Assembly (NCBI RefSeq): GCF_020886695.1
Contig: NZ_AP024485.1
Location: 1,931,001 to 1,995,000, forward strand
From: Pseudodesulfovibrio sediminis
GTDB lineage: Bacteria > Desulfobacterota > Desulfovibrionia > Desulfovibrionales > Desulfovibrionaceae
Direction: 5' to 3'
Length of the DNA stretch: 64,000 nt
The notes beneath the pieces were generated by a model. It was given only the letters and a program-made list of their open reading frames with translations. It was not told the origin of the DNA and searched no databases. The translations under genes were made by a program, and so were the position numbers. This document shows positions 25,971 through 35,774 of this stretch, one piece after another; the first letter of the stretch is position 1; each line of letters begins with the position of its first letter.

Positions 25971-27857
25971 ATGGGTAAAAAAACCACCCACAAGTTCAAG
26001 GCTGAAGTCAGCCAGTTGCTCGATATCCTGGTCCATTCCCTGTATACCAACAAAGAAATTTTCCTGCGCGAGCTCGTTTCCAACGCATCCGATGCACTGG
26101 AAAAGGTCCGCTTCAAGGCACAGAGTGACGGTGCGGACGACATCGCCCCGGAGATCCGTATCTCTGCAGATCCCGAAACCAAGACCGTGACCATCACCGA
26201 CACCGGCATCGGCATGACCCGCGACGAGCTCATGCGCAACATCGGCACCATCGCCCATTCCGGCACGGCCGAGCTGGCCCGTCTGGCCGAAGAAGGCAAG
26301 GAATCCCTCGACGCCCTTATCGGTCGCTTCGGCGTCGGGTTCTATTCCGTCTACATGGTGGCGGACGAAGTTTCCGTAACCACCCGCAGTATCGAGGAAG
26401 ACGCCAAGACCATGGTCTGGACCTCTGACGGGCGCACGGACTACAAGCTGCAGGAGCTAGACGACGACCGGCCCCATGGCACTGAGATCGTGGTCTCCCT
26501 CAAGGAAGATCTGGCCGACCAGTTCACCAACGAGGCGCACCTCAAGACCATCATCAACAAGCACTCCAATTTTATCAGCTTCCCCATTCTGGTGGGCGAC
26601 AAGCGCGTCAACACCATTCAGGCCCTGTGGCGCGAACCCAAGTTCCAGATCACGTCCGAACAGTACGCCGAGTTCTACAAGTTCCTGACCTACGACTCCG
26701 AGGACCCGTTTGACACCCTGCACACCTCGGTGGACGCGCCGGTCCAGTTCAATGCCCTCATGTTCGTTCCGCCGTCCGGGGATGATCCCTTTGGCATGGG
26801 TCGCGAAAACCGGGGCCTTGACCTGTACGTGCGCCGCGTGCTCATCGAAAAACAGAACAAGAACCTGCTCCCCGAATATCTCGGCTTCATGAAGGGCGTG
26901 GTCGACACTGAAGACCTGCCCCTGAATATTTCCCGCGAGACCCTGCAGGACAACATCCTCATGCGCAAGATCAGCTCCACGCTGGTCAAACAGGTCTATA
27001 ACCACCTCGAAAAGCTCTCCAAGGATGATGCGGATCGCTATAACGAATTCTGGCGCATCCACGGCGAACTGTTCAAGGCAGGCTACATGGACTTCCTGAA
27101 CAAGGACAAGTTCGGCAAGCTGGTGCGTTTCAACTCCTCGGCATCCGACGACGCCAAAGGGTTGACCTCCTTTGCCGAGTATATCTCCCGCGCCAGGGAA
27201 GAGCAGAAGGAAATCTACTACGCATACGGTCCGAGCCGCGAAGCGCTCGGCCTGTCCCCGCACCTCGAAGTCTTCCGCAAGAAAGGCATCGAAGTGCTCT
27301 ACCTCTTCGAGCCCATCGACGAATTCGTCATGGACTCCCTGCGCGAATTCGACGGCTACACGCTGGTTGCAGCGGAACACGCCGATGTCTCCAAGCTCGA
27401 CCAGTTCGAGTCCCTGGAAAAAGAGGAGAAGCCCGAAGCCCTCAATGAAGAGCAGCAGTCCACGCTGGACAAACTCATTGCCCGCTTCAAGGACGTGCTC
27501 GGCGAATCCGTCACCGAGGTCAAGGCTTCCTCGCGGTTGTCCGAATCCCCGGTCTGCCTGGCCAACCCGGACGGACAGTTCACCTCTTCCATGGACAAGA
27601 TCATGCGTGTCATGCACAAGGATCACTCCATCCCCGCCAAAGTGCTGGAGGTCAACCCCGACCATCCGCTCGTCCGCAACATGCTGACCATTCTGGAGAA
27701 AGACGAAAACGATCCGTTTATCGATCAGGCCGCAAACCAGCTCTTCGAGTCCGCCCTGCTGCTTGAAGGTTACCTCACCGACCCCCACGCCCTGGTGGGC
27801 CGGGTGCAGGACCTGCTGACCAAATCCAGCGGCTGGTACGTGGAAACCAACAAATAA
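25971..27857 (+). CDS. htpG: Molecular chaperone HtpG (Hsp90)
   Basis: 628 aa, the usual bacterial Hsp90 length. The N-terminal GHKL ATPase domain shows LRELVSNASDAL, DTGIGM and GRFGVGFYSVYMVA; the middle domain has NLPLNISRETLQ. It is a cytosolic ATP-dependent chaperone that remodels client proteins. The ATG at 25971 follows TGGAGG; the longer open frame is not conserved. No CIRCE element or clear sigma-32 promoter was recognised upstream. Confidence 0.97.
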   Translation: MGKKTTHKFKAEVSQLLDILVHSLYTNKEIFLRELVSNASDALEKVRFKAQSDGADDIAPEIRISADPETKTVTITDTGIGMTRDELMRNIGTIAHSGTAELARLAEEGKESLDALIGRFGVGFYSVYMVADEVSVTTRSIEEDAKTMVWTSDGRTDYKLQELDDDRPHGTEIVVSLKEDLADQFTNEAHLKTIINKHSNFISFPILVGDKRVNTIQALWREPKFQITSEQYAEFYKFLTYDSEDPFDTLHTSVDAPVQFNALMFVPPSGDDPFGMGRENRGLDLYVRRVLIEKQNKNLLPEYLGFMKGVVDTEDLPLNISRETLQDNILMRKISSTLVKQVYNHLEKLSKDDADRYNEFWRIHGELFKAGYMDFLNKDKFGKLVRFNSSASDDAKGLTSFAEYISRAREEQKEIYYAYGPSREALGLSPHLEVFRKKGIEVLYLFEPIDEFVMDSLREFDGYTLVAAEHADVSKLDQFESLEKEEKPEALNEEQQSTLDKLIARFKDVLGESVTEVKASSRLSESPVCLANPDGQFTSSMDKIMRVMHKDHSIPAKVLEVNPDHPLVRNMLTILEKDENDPFIDQAANQLFESALLLEGYLTDPHALVGRVQDLLTKSSGWYVETNK

Positions 27858-27878
27858 CCTTCTCCCAAAGATACATGC

Positions 27879-27920
27879 AAAGGCTCCGAACAGGTTGATA
27901 CCTGTTCGGAGCCTTTTTTT
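27879..27920 (+). terminator. Intrinsic terminator after htpG
   Basis: A 17-bp stem (27879-27895 with 27900-27916) around TGAT, ending in a T run. Confidence 0.93.
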
Positions 27921-28051
27921 ATCCCCATTCCCCTCTCAGGGCTGCCAATCCGTGCCTAAATGAGTTTCTACTGTCTATATAAGTATTTTTGGAATATGTA
28001 TAAAGCTAATGAGAGGGAATTTATGACCCACTCTGTAAAGAAGGAGACGGC

Positions 28052-29674
28052 ATGTTACGGAACTTCGGCATCAAAACCCGCATTCTCGCGCTACTTATTC
28101 TGCTCATTCTTTCAACGAGCCTGGCCAGTGGAGGGTTCTGGTGGGGTATGATAAACCTCTCTTCCACCGGAACCTCCAGAGCGGAAGAAGCCATGCTGGA
28201 CGGCTACAAACGGACATTACAATATACGGTTCAAACAATGGTCACCAAAGCCAGCGCTGCGCTGGCCCTCTCCGAAGCCACGGGTGACGCGCGTTGGAAT
28301 GTGCTCCAATCCGAAATTCAGAAAGTCCGCTTCGGCCAGTCCGGCTATTTTTTCGGCTACAGAACCGACGGCACCTGCATAGCCCACGGCGTAAAGCCAT
28401 CCATGATCGGACAGATGCGTTTGAACAACAAGGATGTAAAAGGGTCGATGTATATAAAAGAGATGATGAAGAAGGCCCGCGACGGCGGCGGATTCGTCAC
28501 CTACTGGTTTCCCAAGCCTGGTGAAAAAGAGCCTTCTCCCAAGCTCTCATACGTCCAGTTGGTGCCTGGCACCTCGGACCTCCTGCTGGCTACCGGCGTA
28601 TATATCGATGAGATCGACAACAAGAAGGCAGCCATCGAAGAAGACCTGAACAGCTTCACGCGCACACTGGTTATGTGGATCGGAATCGCCATTCTCATCG
28701 GCCTGGCCGTAGTGGTCGTTCCGCTGTGCCTGCTCATAGCGAAGTCCATTGTCATGCCGCTCGCCAAGTGTGTCGATTTCGCCAAGGAAATCGCAAAAGG
28801 TGACCTGAACCATACCCTTGATGACAACAGCAGGGATGAATTCGGCCAGCTTTCCGTTGCCATGGATGATATGCTTACTCAGCTCAAGAGTGTCGTTGTC
28901 AACGTCCAGTCCTCCAGTGCCAGTGTGGCTGGTGGTGGCATGGAACTGACCAGTGCGGCTGAAAGCCTGTCCAAGGGCGCGTCCAATCAGGCTGCCAGCG
29001 TGGAAGAAGTGGCCTCATCCATGGAAGAAATGACTTCCAACATCCAGCAGAGCGCCCAGAATTCCCGTCAGACTGAAGGTATTGCCCTCAAGGCAGCTCA
29101 GGATGTGGAAAAGGGCGGGACAGCCGTGTCCTCCACCGTGGAATCCATGAAGCAGATCGCAGAAAAGATCTCCATTGTCGAAGATATCGCCCGTCAGACC
29201 AACCTGCTCGCTCTGAACGCGGCCATTGAAGCGGCGCGTGCCGGTGAACATGGCAAGGGATTTGCGGTGGTTGCAGCTGAAGTGCGGAAGCTGGCCGAAC
29301 GAAGCGGTCAGGCTGCAGGAGAGATATCCGAGCTGTCCGCTTCCAGCGTCCGAGTGGCGGAAGAGGCGGGCGAAATGCTTGCCCATATGGTCCCGGACAT
29401 CAAGCGGACTGCCGAACTTATTCAGGAGATCACCGCCGCCTCCAATGAACAGGATGCCGGAGCCTCCCAAATTAACAGCGCGATTCAGGAACTGGACCGT
29501 GTGGTGCAGCAGAACGCCTCTGCCTCGGAGGAAGTGGCCTCCACGTCAGAAAGCCTGGCTGCCGAGGCTCAGCAACTGCAACGGGCTGTAAGCTTCTTCC
29601 GCGTTAACGATGACAAGGTGGCGCATACCCCACAGTCGCTGCCTGAAGGGGATGACGGTTTCGATCGATTCTAG
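28052..29674 (+). CDS. Methyl-accepting chemotaxis protein with single Cache domain
   Basis: 540 aa. The first membrane helix (about 10-30) is followed by a periplasmic sCache_2-type domain ([41 protein letters not shown]), a second helix (about 208-233), a HAMP domain ([20 protein letters not shown]) and the cytoplasmic signalling domain with its hairpin tip ([21 protein letters not shown]). It relays ligand binding to CheA/CheW. No CheR-binding pentapeptide ends the protein. GAAGGAGA lies just before the ATG. Monocistronic; other che genes are not in the window. Confidence 0.95.
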   Translation: MLRNFGIKTRILALLILLILSTSLASGGFWWGMINLSSTGTSRAEEAMLDGYKRTLQYTVQTMVTKASAALALSEATGDARWNVLQSEIQKVRFGQSGYFFGYRTDGTCIAHGVKPSMIGQMRLNNKDVKGSMYIKEMMKKARDGGGFVTYWFPKPGEKEPSPKLSYVQLVPGTSDLLLATGVYIDEIDNKKAAIEEDLNSFTRTLVMWIGIAILIGLAVVVVPLCLLIAKSIVMPLAKCVDFAKEIAKGDLNHTLDDNSRDEFGQLSVAMDDMLTQLKSVVVNVQSSSASVAGGGMELTSAAESLSKGASNQAASVEEVASSMEEMTSNIQQSAQNSRQTEGIALKAAQDVEKGGTAVSSTVESMKQIAEKISIVEDIARQTNLLALNAAIEAARAGEHGKGFAVVAAEVRKLAERSGQAAGEISELSASSVRVAEEAGEMLAHMVPDIKRTAELIQEITAASNEQDAGASQINSAIQELDRVVQQNASASEEVASTSESLAAEAQQLQRAVSFFRVNDDKVAHTPQSLPEGDDGFDRF

Positions 29675-29691
29675 CCATATCCCCATGATTG

Positions 29692-29731
29692 ACAAAGCCC
29701 CCGAACAACGCAGAGTCCGGGGGCTTTGTTT
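29692..29731. terminator. Bidirectional terminator
   Basis: ACAAAGCCCCCG (29692-29703) pairs with CGGGGGCTTTGT (29718-29729), between the convergent chemoreceptor and dgt genes. Confidence 0.88.
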
Positions 29732-29749
29732 CGCGAAAAAACAGGTAGA

Positions 29750-31081
29750 TCAGTATCCCAGCCCGAGCAGCTTTCGGCACAGATTTGTGGCATAGTGATC
29801 CGTCATGCCGGAGATGTAGTCCACAATGGTCATCATGACCTTGTACTGGCAATGGCTGTCTTCACCGGAGATATCGTCCATGGCCTCGGGGCCTATGAGC
29901 GCCTTGATCTTGTCGTTGAGACCGGACTGCCTGGCGTGACAGAACTTATCGACATCAGCCATGGTCTGGTCCAGCAGACGCCCCAGGGCATTCTGTGCGC
30001 CCAACTCCAATGTCGCCTTGCGACGTGAGAGAAACAGGGTGCCTTTTGTCTGCTCGTACACGTCATGAATCGTCCGGCAGATGCCGGTCACGGATTTCTC
30101 CATGAGGCTGGATTTCACGTCAAAAGTGCCGGTCATGATCTCATCGTAGTAGACCTCGAACAGGGCCGCGGCCTCCTGGGTGGCTTCACTGATGAGTTTG
30201 GCCCGGAGCACGCTGTTCCGCTGCCTGAAATGGGCCTCCGGGAGCCACGCATAGCGTCCACTGGAATCCAGGCCGAGCGCCCTGGCAAAACGATCATACA
30301 TGAACTGCTCGTCCAGAATCCCCATCTCGGTGCCGTCCTCGATGTCGATGATGCGATAGCAGATGTCATCGGCGGCTTCGGTCAGGTAGGCCAACGGCGG
30401 GCGCGAGTACCGACCGTCAAGGCGAATCAGGCCGAGCGTGTCCGCCACCTTCTCCATGGCCTCGGCCTCGGTCTGAAAATAGCTGAACTTGTCCTTTGCG
30501 GCCTTGAACGAAGGCCAGGGATATTTGAGCAACGCACCGATCACTGCATAGGTGGGGCTCATGCCGATCCGCTGAAATCCGGTGCTGAGCAGAATCCGCA
30601 CGGCCATGGCATTGCCATCGAACCGCGTGAAATCAGCCTCGTACTCCGGCCCGATATGCCGAAAGATGTCGTGTTTGGACTTGAACCAGTCCTTGATGGC
30701 CTCTTCGCCGCTATGCCCGAACGGCGGGTTGCCAATATCATGCGCCAGACAGGCGGCCTGCACCGCTTCGCCCACGTCCGTCGGCTGCAACGCCTCTGGC
30801 AATTCGCCCTTTTCCTCCAGATAGACTCCGATCAGCTCGCCCAGACTCTTGCCCACCGAAGCGACTTCCAGGCTGTGCGTCAAACGTGAATGGATGTGGT
30901 CATTCTCATTGAGAGGATGCACCTGTGTCTTGCGGGCCAGCCGCCGAAAATGGTCACTGAAAATGATACGGTCGATATCTTTCTGAAACGGGCTGCGAAT
31001 CCCCGTATTTCCATCGTTCCGACCATACCGGGATGTCTCAAGCAACCTGGACCAGTCCATACGCAACACATCGGAGGCCAT
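29750..31081 (-). CDS. dgt: Deoxyguanosinetriphosphate triphosphohydrolase-like protein
   Basis: 443 aa, with the HD phosphohydrolase motifs in the order expected for dGTPases: RRLARKTQVHPL, HIHSRLTHSLEVASVGKSLG (first His), ACLAHDIGNPPFGHSGE (His-Asp) and a later DICYRIIDIEDG. It hydrolyses dNTPs, classically dGTP, to deoxynucleoside and triphosphate, so it influences dNTP balance and sometimes phage defence. No neighbouring defence gene is seen. It is 240 bases from flgM on the same strand but a long hairpin separates them. Confidence 0.93.
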   Translation of the reverse strand: MASDVLRMDWSRLLETSRYGRNDGNTGIRSPFQKDIDRIIFSDHFRRLARKTQVHPLNENDHIHSRLTHSLEVASVGKSLGELIGVYLEEKGELPEALQPTDVGEAVQAACLAHDIGNPPFGHSGEEAIKDWFKSKHDIFRHIGPEYEADFTRFDGNAMAVRILLSTGFQRIGMSPTYAVIGALLKYPWPSFKAAKDKFSYFQTEAEAMEKVADTLGLIRLDGRYSRPPLAYLTEAADDICYRIIDIEDGTEMGILDEQFMYDRFARALGLDSSGRYAWLPEAHFRQRNSVLRAKLISEATQEAAALFEVYYDEIMTGTFDVKSSLMEKSVTGICRTIHDVYEQTKGTLFLSRRKATLELGAQNALGRLLDQTMADVDKFCHARQSGLNDKIKALIGPEAMDDISGEDSHCQYKVMMTIVDYISGMTDHYATNLCRKLLGLGY

Positions 31082-31241
31082 GCATAATCCTCAAGAAGGT
31101 GAAAGGGTTCATACTTATTTCGCCAATACTCACCCATAACGCCCACAGGGTCAACACCGTTCCATTCCCCACGTCACCCCTCTTAACGACTATGAAAGCG
31201 GCAGCAACAAAACGACATGCCACGCTCCCAGGACACCGCCA

Positions 31242-31274
31242 CCTCCCCGATCACAGGAGGCTTGGGACAGTGGG
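31242..31274. repeat. 33-base dispersed repeat, copy 1
   Basis: CCTCCCCG-N6-GGAGG followed by CTTGGGACAGTGGG. A second copy at 43960-43992 differs at 3 of 33 positions, and a shorter piece (CTTGGGAGAGTGG) is at about 43193-43205. The CCTCC/GGAGG arms can form a small hairpin. Confidence 0.5.
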
Positions 31275-31322
31275 CCGAAAACGAGAAAGCCCGGATTTCT
31301 CCGGGCTTTCTCGTTTTCGGCC
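31273..31322 (-). terminator. Perfect 22-bp hairpin terminator of flgM
   Basis: 31273-31294 is fully complementary to 31301-31322 around ATTTCT. On the minus strand it begins at the last base of the flgM stop codon. Confidence 0.8.
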
Positions 31323-31549
31323 TACAGCGTTGGATCCATGGCCGAGGTCAACAACCTCGCAATATCCATGACGTCAGGCTCGTAGCTGCCGGCAGTCACC
31401 TCGGCCTTGAGCCGGGCGATACGCTGGGCGCGCTCCTCCTGTTCCTCCCTGTGAAGGCGGTCCGACTGCGTGGCTTCGAAATCCTCGAAGACCTTGTCGG
31501 TCTCAATATCTGCCACACGGTCAGCGCGGCTCTCGTCATAACCCTTCAT
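31322..31549 (-). CDS. flgM: FlgM-like anti-sigma-28 factor
   Basis: 75 aa. The C-terminal region RIARLKAEVTAGSYEPDVMDIARLLTSAM has the FlgM pattern (helix, short G-[ST]-Y turn, helix) that binds sigma-28 (FliA); the N-terminal half is charged and probably disordered, also as in FlgM. It would hold back late flagellar gene expression until hook completion. GGGAGGGG lies about 6 bases before the ATG. Homology is limited to the short C-terminal segment, so the call is good but not certain. Confidence 0.75.
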   Translation of the reverse strand: MKGYDESRADRVADIETDKVFEDFEATQSDRLHREEQEERAQRIARLKAEVTAGSYEPDVMDIARLLTSAMDPTL

Positions 31550-31885
31550 TAACCCCTCCCTGGGTTATTGAAGTCAGTGGGAAGGTGTCTCACTTCCTTC
31601 CCGGGATTCTCCCCTCACCCCGCTGCGACAGCCATTGCCAGCATCCATGCGGACAACTTCTCTCGCAACCAGCAGGATGGTTGCTGCGTATGCCTGTCAC
31701 ACGGACAGGCTCGCGGTTGATATTCTTATCGGACAATCCGGGTGGAATACTTAGGGGTGGCAGTCACTTTTCTATATATTCTTTTATTCAATAATCTTGA
31801 CATATTACAGTTTCGTATTTTCAACGATAAAAGCCCCTGAAACCGACTTTTGCGGCCCTATTCAAGGCTTTGCGCTCCACAGACA
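31550..31885. other. Intergenic region between flgM and the glycosyltransferase gene
   Basis: Divergent promoter region for flgM and the next gene. TTGACA occurs at 31797-31802 but no good -10 is spaced 16-18 bases from it. No gene, repeat or strong hairpin was recognised. Confidence 0.4.
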
Positions 31886-33586
31886 ATGACAAGTGATGAC
31901 AAAACGGTGTATGGACTGGGCATGGCAAAAAGCATGCACACGATCTGCCTCATCGACGCCCCTCCGCAGCTTGTGGACGCGTTCAGAATGACTGGCTCCA
32001 CAATCCTGACTCTCGCCGCCTCGCCCTTGCCTTTTTTCGATCTCCCGAAGGCGCTTGAAGAGCATGACTGTACCCCAGACCTCGTCCTTCAGGTCGAACG
32101 CCTGGGGGTGCGCTCCCTGCTCACCGGGTTGGACGCGGTGGACTGTCCCCTGCTCTTCTGGTGTATCGACCCCCACCTCAACGGCCATTGGCATGACAGC
32201 TATGCCCGTCTCTTCGATCTCGTATGCTCCACGCAGAAAGCGTGGATTCCGAAAATCGCGGGCCGGGGCGCACGCGATGTGCGCTGGCTGCCGTGGTTCG
32301 GGCAGGAGCAGGAGTGGATGCCGTGGGAAGAGCGCGAACATGGACTGACTTTTGTGGGGCGGATAACGGATCAGCGCCCTGCCCGCAAATGGATGGTGGA
32401 ATTTTTACAGGAGCGCGCCGCGGCCTTTAATCCGGCCATCCGGGACGCCGTACCGTTTCCCAAAATGATGGAGCTGTACCGCAACTCCCGCATAATCCCC
32501 AATGAATCCATTTTCGGCGAAGTGAATTTCAGGCTGTTTGAGGGCGCATCGTGCGGCTGCATGGTGCTCGGCCAGACCATCGGCAGCGAACAGGAAGAGC
32601 TTTTCGAGCCGGGCCGGGAGATGGATACGTACAGCCACATTGCCGAGCTGGGCGAAAAACTGGCCCTGTACCTGTCCAATGACCGCTTGACCCGAACCAT
32701 GGCCAAGGCCGCCCATGCCCGTGTGCGCGCCGAGCACCTACCGGAGCACCGCATGCAGCGCATTGTGGACTATGCCAAAAACGCCAACCGCAATCGGGCC
32801 ACAGGCGGTGAAGCCGCCAAATGGACCGCGCTCTCCGTATGCAGTCTGTGGGAGGCGGGACAGTTCGCCAGCTCGGTCAAGGAAGTGCTCGACCTGTTGG
32901 ACGGGGTAGAAAAGGATGGAGAGGTCGCCGCGGCCACACTCCGAGTACAGGCAATGGCCGAAATGCACCCACTGCTGAAGACGAACACCAGGGCGCTCCT
33001 GGCCGCAAAGCAATACGAGACCGTGCCCGAACTCAATCTGGCCGCGTCCATGGCCGCGCTCAGGGTCGACCATTTTGATGGGGCAAAGGCCTTCTGGTAT
33101 CGCCACCTTGAAGCGTCAGAAAAGCGAGCCGCACCACCGAACGACCGCAAGACCCTGCTCACACTCTGGGCGACAGACCTGCAACGGCGGGGCATGCTTG
33201 TTCGGCCCGGGTTCAACTTTGATCCCGCACGCCATCTCCCCATGACCGCGGCCGAGTGCCTGCTCGCCATTCTGGCGGACGAGCCGGAGGATATTCCCAC
33301 CCTGCGGATGCTCGACACCATCCTGCAACCGGTGATGGGCACGGAACAGGCTCGTGTGGGGTTTCTCTCCATACTGACTCTGCATCAACGGGACGAGTGG
33401 CGTCTGGCACTGGAAATAGCTCTGGCGAACCTGCGCTCATATCGCCTTGAATCCGGACTTGAGGAGTTGCAGGTGGCGCATGAGATTGCACGGCGTCAGG
33501 GGCAGGAAAACGCCTTCCTTCGCGTCCTCAAAGGACGCGACCCCTCCGGTCTGCTGATCAGGAAGATCACACAGAAAACATCTTAG
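31886..33586 (+). CDS. CgeB-like glycosyltransferase family protein
   Basis: About 566 aa. The middle part matches the CgeB/GT4-like pattern: HLNGHWHDSYARLFDLVCSTQK, LTFVGRITDQRP, PFPKMMELYRNSRIIPNESIFGEVNFRLFEGASCGCMVLGQ (the acceptor/nucleotide-sugar loop with EGASCG) and then a helical C-terminal half resembling TPR-like repeats. Such proteins are probable sugar transferases, in desulfovibrios often tied to cell-surface or flagellin glycosylation; the proximity of flgM is compatible but not proof. Start is uncertain: ATG 31886 or 31922 (which begins MAKSMHTICLID); neither has a strong ribosome site. Its stop overlaps the stop of the convergent PilZ gene. Confidence 0.78.
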   Translation: MTSDDKTVYGLGMAKSMHTICLIDAPPQLVDAFRMTGSTILTLAASPLPFFDLPKALEEHDCTPDLVLQVERLGVRSLLTGLDAVDCPLLFWCIDPHLNGHWHDSYARLFDLVCSTQKAWIPKIAGRGARDVRWLPWFGQEQEWMPWEEREHGLTFVGRITDQRPARKWMVEFLQERAAAFNPAIRDAVPFPKMMELYRNSRIIPNESIFGEVNFRLFEGASCGCMVLGQTIGSEQEELFEPGREMDTYSHIAELGEKLALYLSNDRLTRTMAKAAHARVRAEHLPEHRMQRIVDYAKNANRNRATGGEAAKWTALSVCSLWEAGQFASSVKEVLDLLDGVEKDGEVAAATLRVQAMAEMHPLLKTNTRALLAAKQYETVPELNLAASMAALRVDHFDGAKAFWYRHLEASEKRAAPPNDRKTLLTLWATDLQRRGMLVRPGFNFDPARHLPMTAAECLLAILADEPEDIPTLRMLDTILQPVMGTEQARVGFLSILTLHQRDEWRLALEIALANLRSYRLESGLEELQVAHEIARRQGQENAFLRVLKGRDPSGLLIRKITQKTS

Positions 33587-34215
33587 AGTTCTTGTATGGT
33601 TTGCAGTTGATCGTCGGTCAGATCAATGAACATGAGGCCCATGGCTGTCGCGCCGCTTTCCGGGTCCTGCAGGGTCCAGCGTACGCTGGAAAAAATCGGC
33701 CTCGCACCTGTCAGCCCGTCAATACGCAGGTGGACAAACTGCTCCTCAGGAAAAACATCGCTCAACACAAGATGGCATCCGCCCTGCGAGACATCCATGA
33801 CCGCCCCTGAAACGGGACAGGTTATGATGGGGTCGTTTTCAACGGCCAGGCAACAGGCAAGGTCAACGTCCTTGCGTTCATGACTCCGGCTGCGTTTTCC
33901 CATGGCCTCGAACAGATTGTCGAAGAAGCTCTTCTTGTCATCAAGATAGGCCACAAATCCATGCCTGGGGTTAAGCTTTGTCCGCAGGATGGGAAACACT
34001 CCGGCATAATTGAACAAGGTATTCCGGTCGTCTCGCGAGGCGTGCATGACTTTGTCCACTTCCAGTATCAGCCCGGCCATATGCGTGGCCTTGAGATGGG
34101 ACAGCATGACCTTGATGGACTTCACAAACACGGCCTTGGTGCCCTCCGGATATATCTCGTCACCATAGGTCTTTGGTGTGTCCGTAAGTATGAACAGGGT
34201 ACAGATTTCAGCCAT
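33583..34215 (-). CDS. PilZ-domain protein, putative c-di-GMP effector
   Basis: 210 aa. The C-terminal half is a PilZ domain with both c-di-GMP motifs: RSHER (RxxxR) in KRSRSHERKD and DVSQGG (DxSxxG), followed by barrel strands HLRIDGLTG and SSVRWTL. The N-terminal 110 residues form an alpha/beta region without a recognised motif (LFILTDTP, GVFPILRTKLNPRHGFVAYLDD), perhaps a receiver-like fold. It would respond to the second messenger degraded by the HD-GYP enzyme in this window. Target unknown. Confidence 0.85.
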   Translation of the reverse strand: MAEICTLFILTDTPKTYGDEIYPEGTKAVFVKSIKVMLSHLKATHMAGLILEVDKVMHASRDDRNTLFNYAGVFPILRTKLNPRHGFVAYLDDKKSFFDNLFEAMGKRSRSHERKDVDLACCLAVENDPIITCPVSGAVMDVSQGGCHLVLSDVFPEEQFVHLRIDGLTGARPIFSSVRWTLQDPESGATAMGLMFIDLTDDQLQTIQEL

Positions 34216-34531
34216 CTTGAACAGTCCTTTTGAGTCAGCCAGACAATGGGGTTTCTACTGTCATACCGCGTGCGTGACTTTCCGTCCAGCCGGTTATAAT
34301 TTTCAGTTACTTGTGGTCGTGACCACGCTGATTGTCACACTGCCGTCATGATGTGGGGGACGTGTTCAGGCAATTTGTTTCTAGACTTTTTCTCGAATAA
34401 TCGACATAGTTTTGTCAGTAGTTGGGAACCTTATCGGAGGTGAAGATGAAATTGATTCGCTGATTCCGGCAACGGAGACACAGTTGTTTATGAACCTTGA
34501 GAATCAACATCAAACCCACGGACGGGGGATT
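34216..34531 (+). promoter_or_regulatory. Leader region of the PIN-PhoH gene with a five-codon mini-ORF
   Basis: A strong GGAGGTG site at 34436 precedes ATG 34446, which opens only a five-codon frame (MKLIR, stop at 34463). The main gene probably starts 69 bases later at 34532. The mini-ORF may be a leader peptide or a chance feature. An earlier stretch GTGGTCGTGACCAC near 34313 is a short palindrome. Nothing else was recognised. Confidence 0.35.
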
Positions 34532-35722
34532 ATGGCCCAGAAGCACTTTGTCCTCGACACCAACGTCCTCATTGAAAACCCGAAATGTATCACTGCCCTG
34601 AGAAACGGGGTGGAAAACCAGGTATATATTCCATATACCGTCCTGACAGAACTCGACGGCCTCAAAAAAGACCCGCGCATAGGACACATCGTATCCCAGG
34701 CTGTGCGCGCCATCCTGCAAGACGAACACGTCCACATCTTCCCGCCCGATTTCGCGCTTACCCTCACGGATGACGTGATGGATGATCGCATCCTGAAAGA
34801 GATTCTCCACATGGGGCATGAAGATGCGGCGCTCATCACCAATGACCGCATCCTCAAGATCAAGGCCGGATGCTATGGCATTCCGTGCGAGGAATATCGG
34901 GACTCCGACCCGTTCCGGTCCGAGTCCCAACGCTATACCGGCTTTGTGGACGAGCAGGATGATCCGGTACACAACTGCTTCAAATGGGAAAACGGCACTC
35001 CGGTTTTCCATGGTCCCAACGGACCGAAAGAAATCGGTTACACCAACGAGATATGGGGCGTTAAACCAAGAAGCGTCTACCAGAACCTCGCCTTTGAGCT
35101 GATGCTCTGCGAGGGCATTGACCTCGTGTCCATTCAGTCCGAGGCGGGATACGGAAAGACCTTCCTCTCCCTGGCCGCCGCGCTCTATCTGATGCTGGAA
35201 CGCAAGGACAACCCCTACCGCAAAATCTATCTGGTCAAGCCGGTGGTGGAGATCGGAGCCAAGATGGGCTACCTGCCCGGCGATATCGAGGAGAAAATGC
35301 TGCCTTACATCAAGTATGTGCAGGACCTCCTCATCAAGCTGCATGATATCAGGCCAGCCAATCGGGTCTTCGCGGATGTGACCAACGATTCATTCAAATT
35401 CAATCCGAAAAAATTCGAGATTCAACCCGTGGCCTTTCTACGCGGCATGAACATCGAGAATGCCGTGGTCATCGTGGATGAAATGCAGAACCTGTCTCGC
35501 GGTGAAACCCGCGCCCTGCTTACCCGCATGGGCGAAGGCGTCAAATGTATCTGTCTGGGCGACACGCGTCAGGTGGATAATCCATACCTCAACGAGTCAA
35601 ATAACGGTCTGAACTGGACAGTACGCAAGCTCAAGGGCTATAAGAATTATGCGCACATGGTTCTCAAGGGCGACCGCTCTCGCGGTCCCATTACGGACAT
35701 CGTGCTCAAATCCAAACTGTAA
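34532..35722 (+). CDS. PIN-domain PhoH-family ATPase
   Basis: 396 aa. The N-terminal PIN ribonuclease domain carries the acidic residues Asp9 (FVLDTNVL), Glu40 (VLTELDGLK) and a distal Asp in ALITNDRILK. The C-terminal PhoH ATPase has Walker A in SEAGYGKTFL, VKPVVEIGAKMGYLPGD, and Walker B in VVIVDEMQNL. Such PIN-PhoH fusions are ATP-dependent RNA-processing enzymes, sometimes encoded next to an antitoxin-like gene (none obvious here). ATG 34532 gives the usual start MAQKHFVLDTNVL and has GGGGGA upstream. Confidence 0.93.
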   Translation: MAQKHFVLDTNVLIENPKCITALRNGVENQVYIPYTVLTELDGLKKDPRIGHIVSQAVRAILQDEHVHIFPPDFALTLTDDVMDDRILKEILHMGHEDAALITNDRILKIKAGCYGIPCEEYRDSDPFRSESQRYTGFVDEQDDPVHNCFKWENGTPVFHGPNGPKEIGYTNEIWGVKPRSVYQNLAFELMLCEGIDLVSIQSEAGYGKTFLSLAAALYLMLERKDNPYRKIYLVKPVVEIGAKMGYLPGDIEEKMLPYIKYVQDLLIKLHDIRPANRVFADVTNDSFKFNPKKFEIQPVAFLRGMNIENAVVIVDEMQNLSRGETRALLTRMGEGVKCICLGDTRQVDNPYLNESNNGLNWTVRKLKGYKNYAHMVLKGDRSRGPITDIVLKSKL

Positions 35723-35730
35723 CCATTCCT

Positions 35731-35760
35731 TCTGCGCCGGGTATTCAGCCCGGCGCAGAA
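35731..35760. other. Hairpin between PIN-PhoH and lytic transglycosylase genes
   Basis: A 12-bp stem, TTCTGCGCCGGG with CCCGGCGCAGAA, without T tract. It may limit read-through or protect the upstream mRNA end. Confidence 0.5.
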
Positions 35761-35774
35761 GAGCCATGGAGTAA

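Noticed and set aside
29750-31081. dgt as part of a phage-defence island
   Set aside because: No other defence genes, integrase or mobility gene nearby; housekeeping context.
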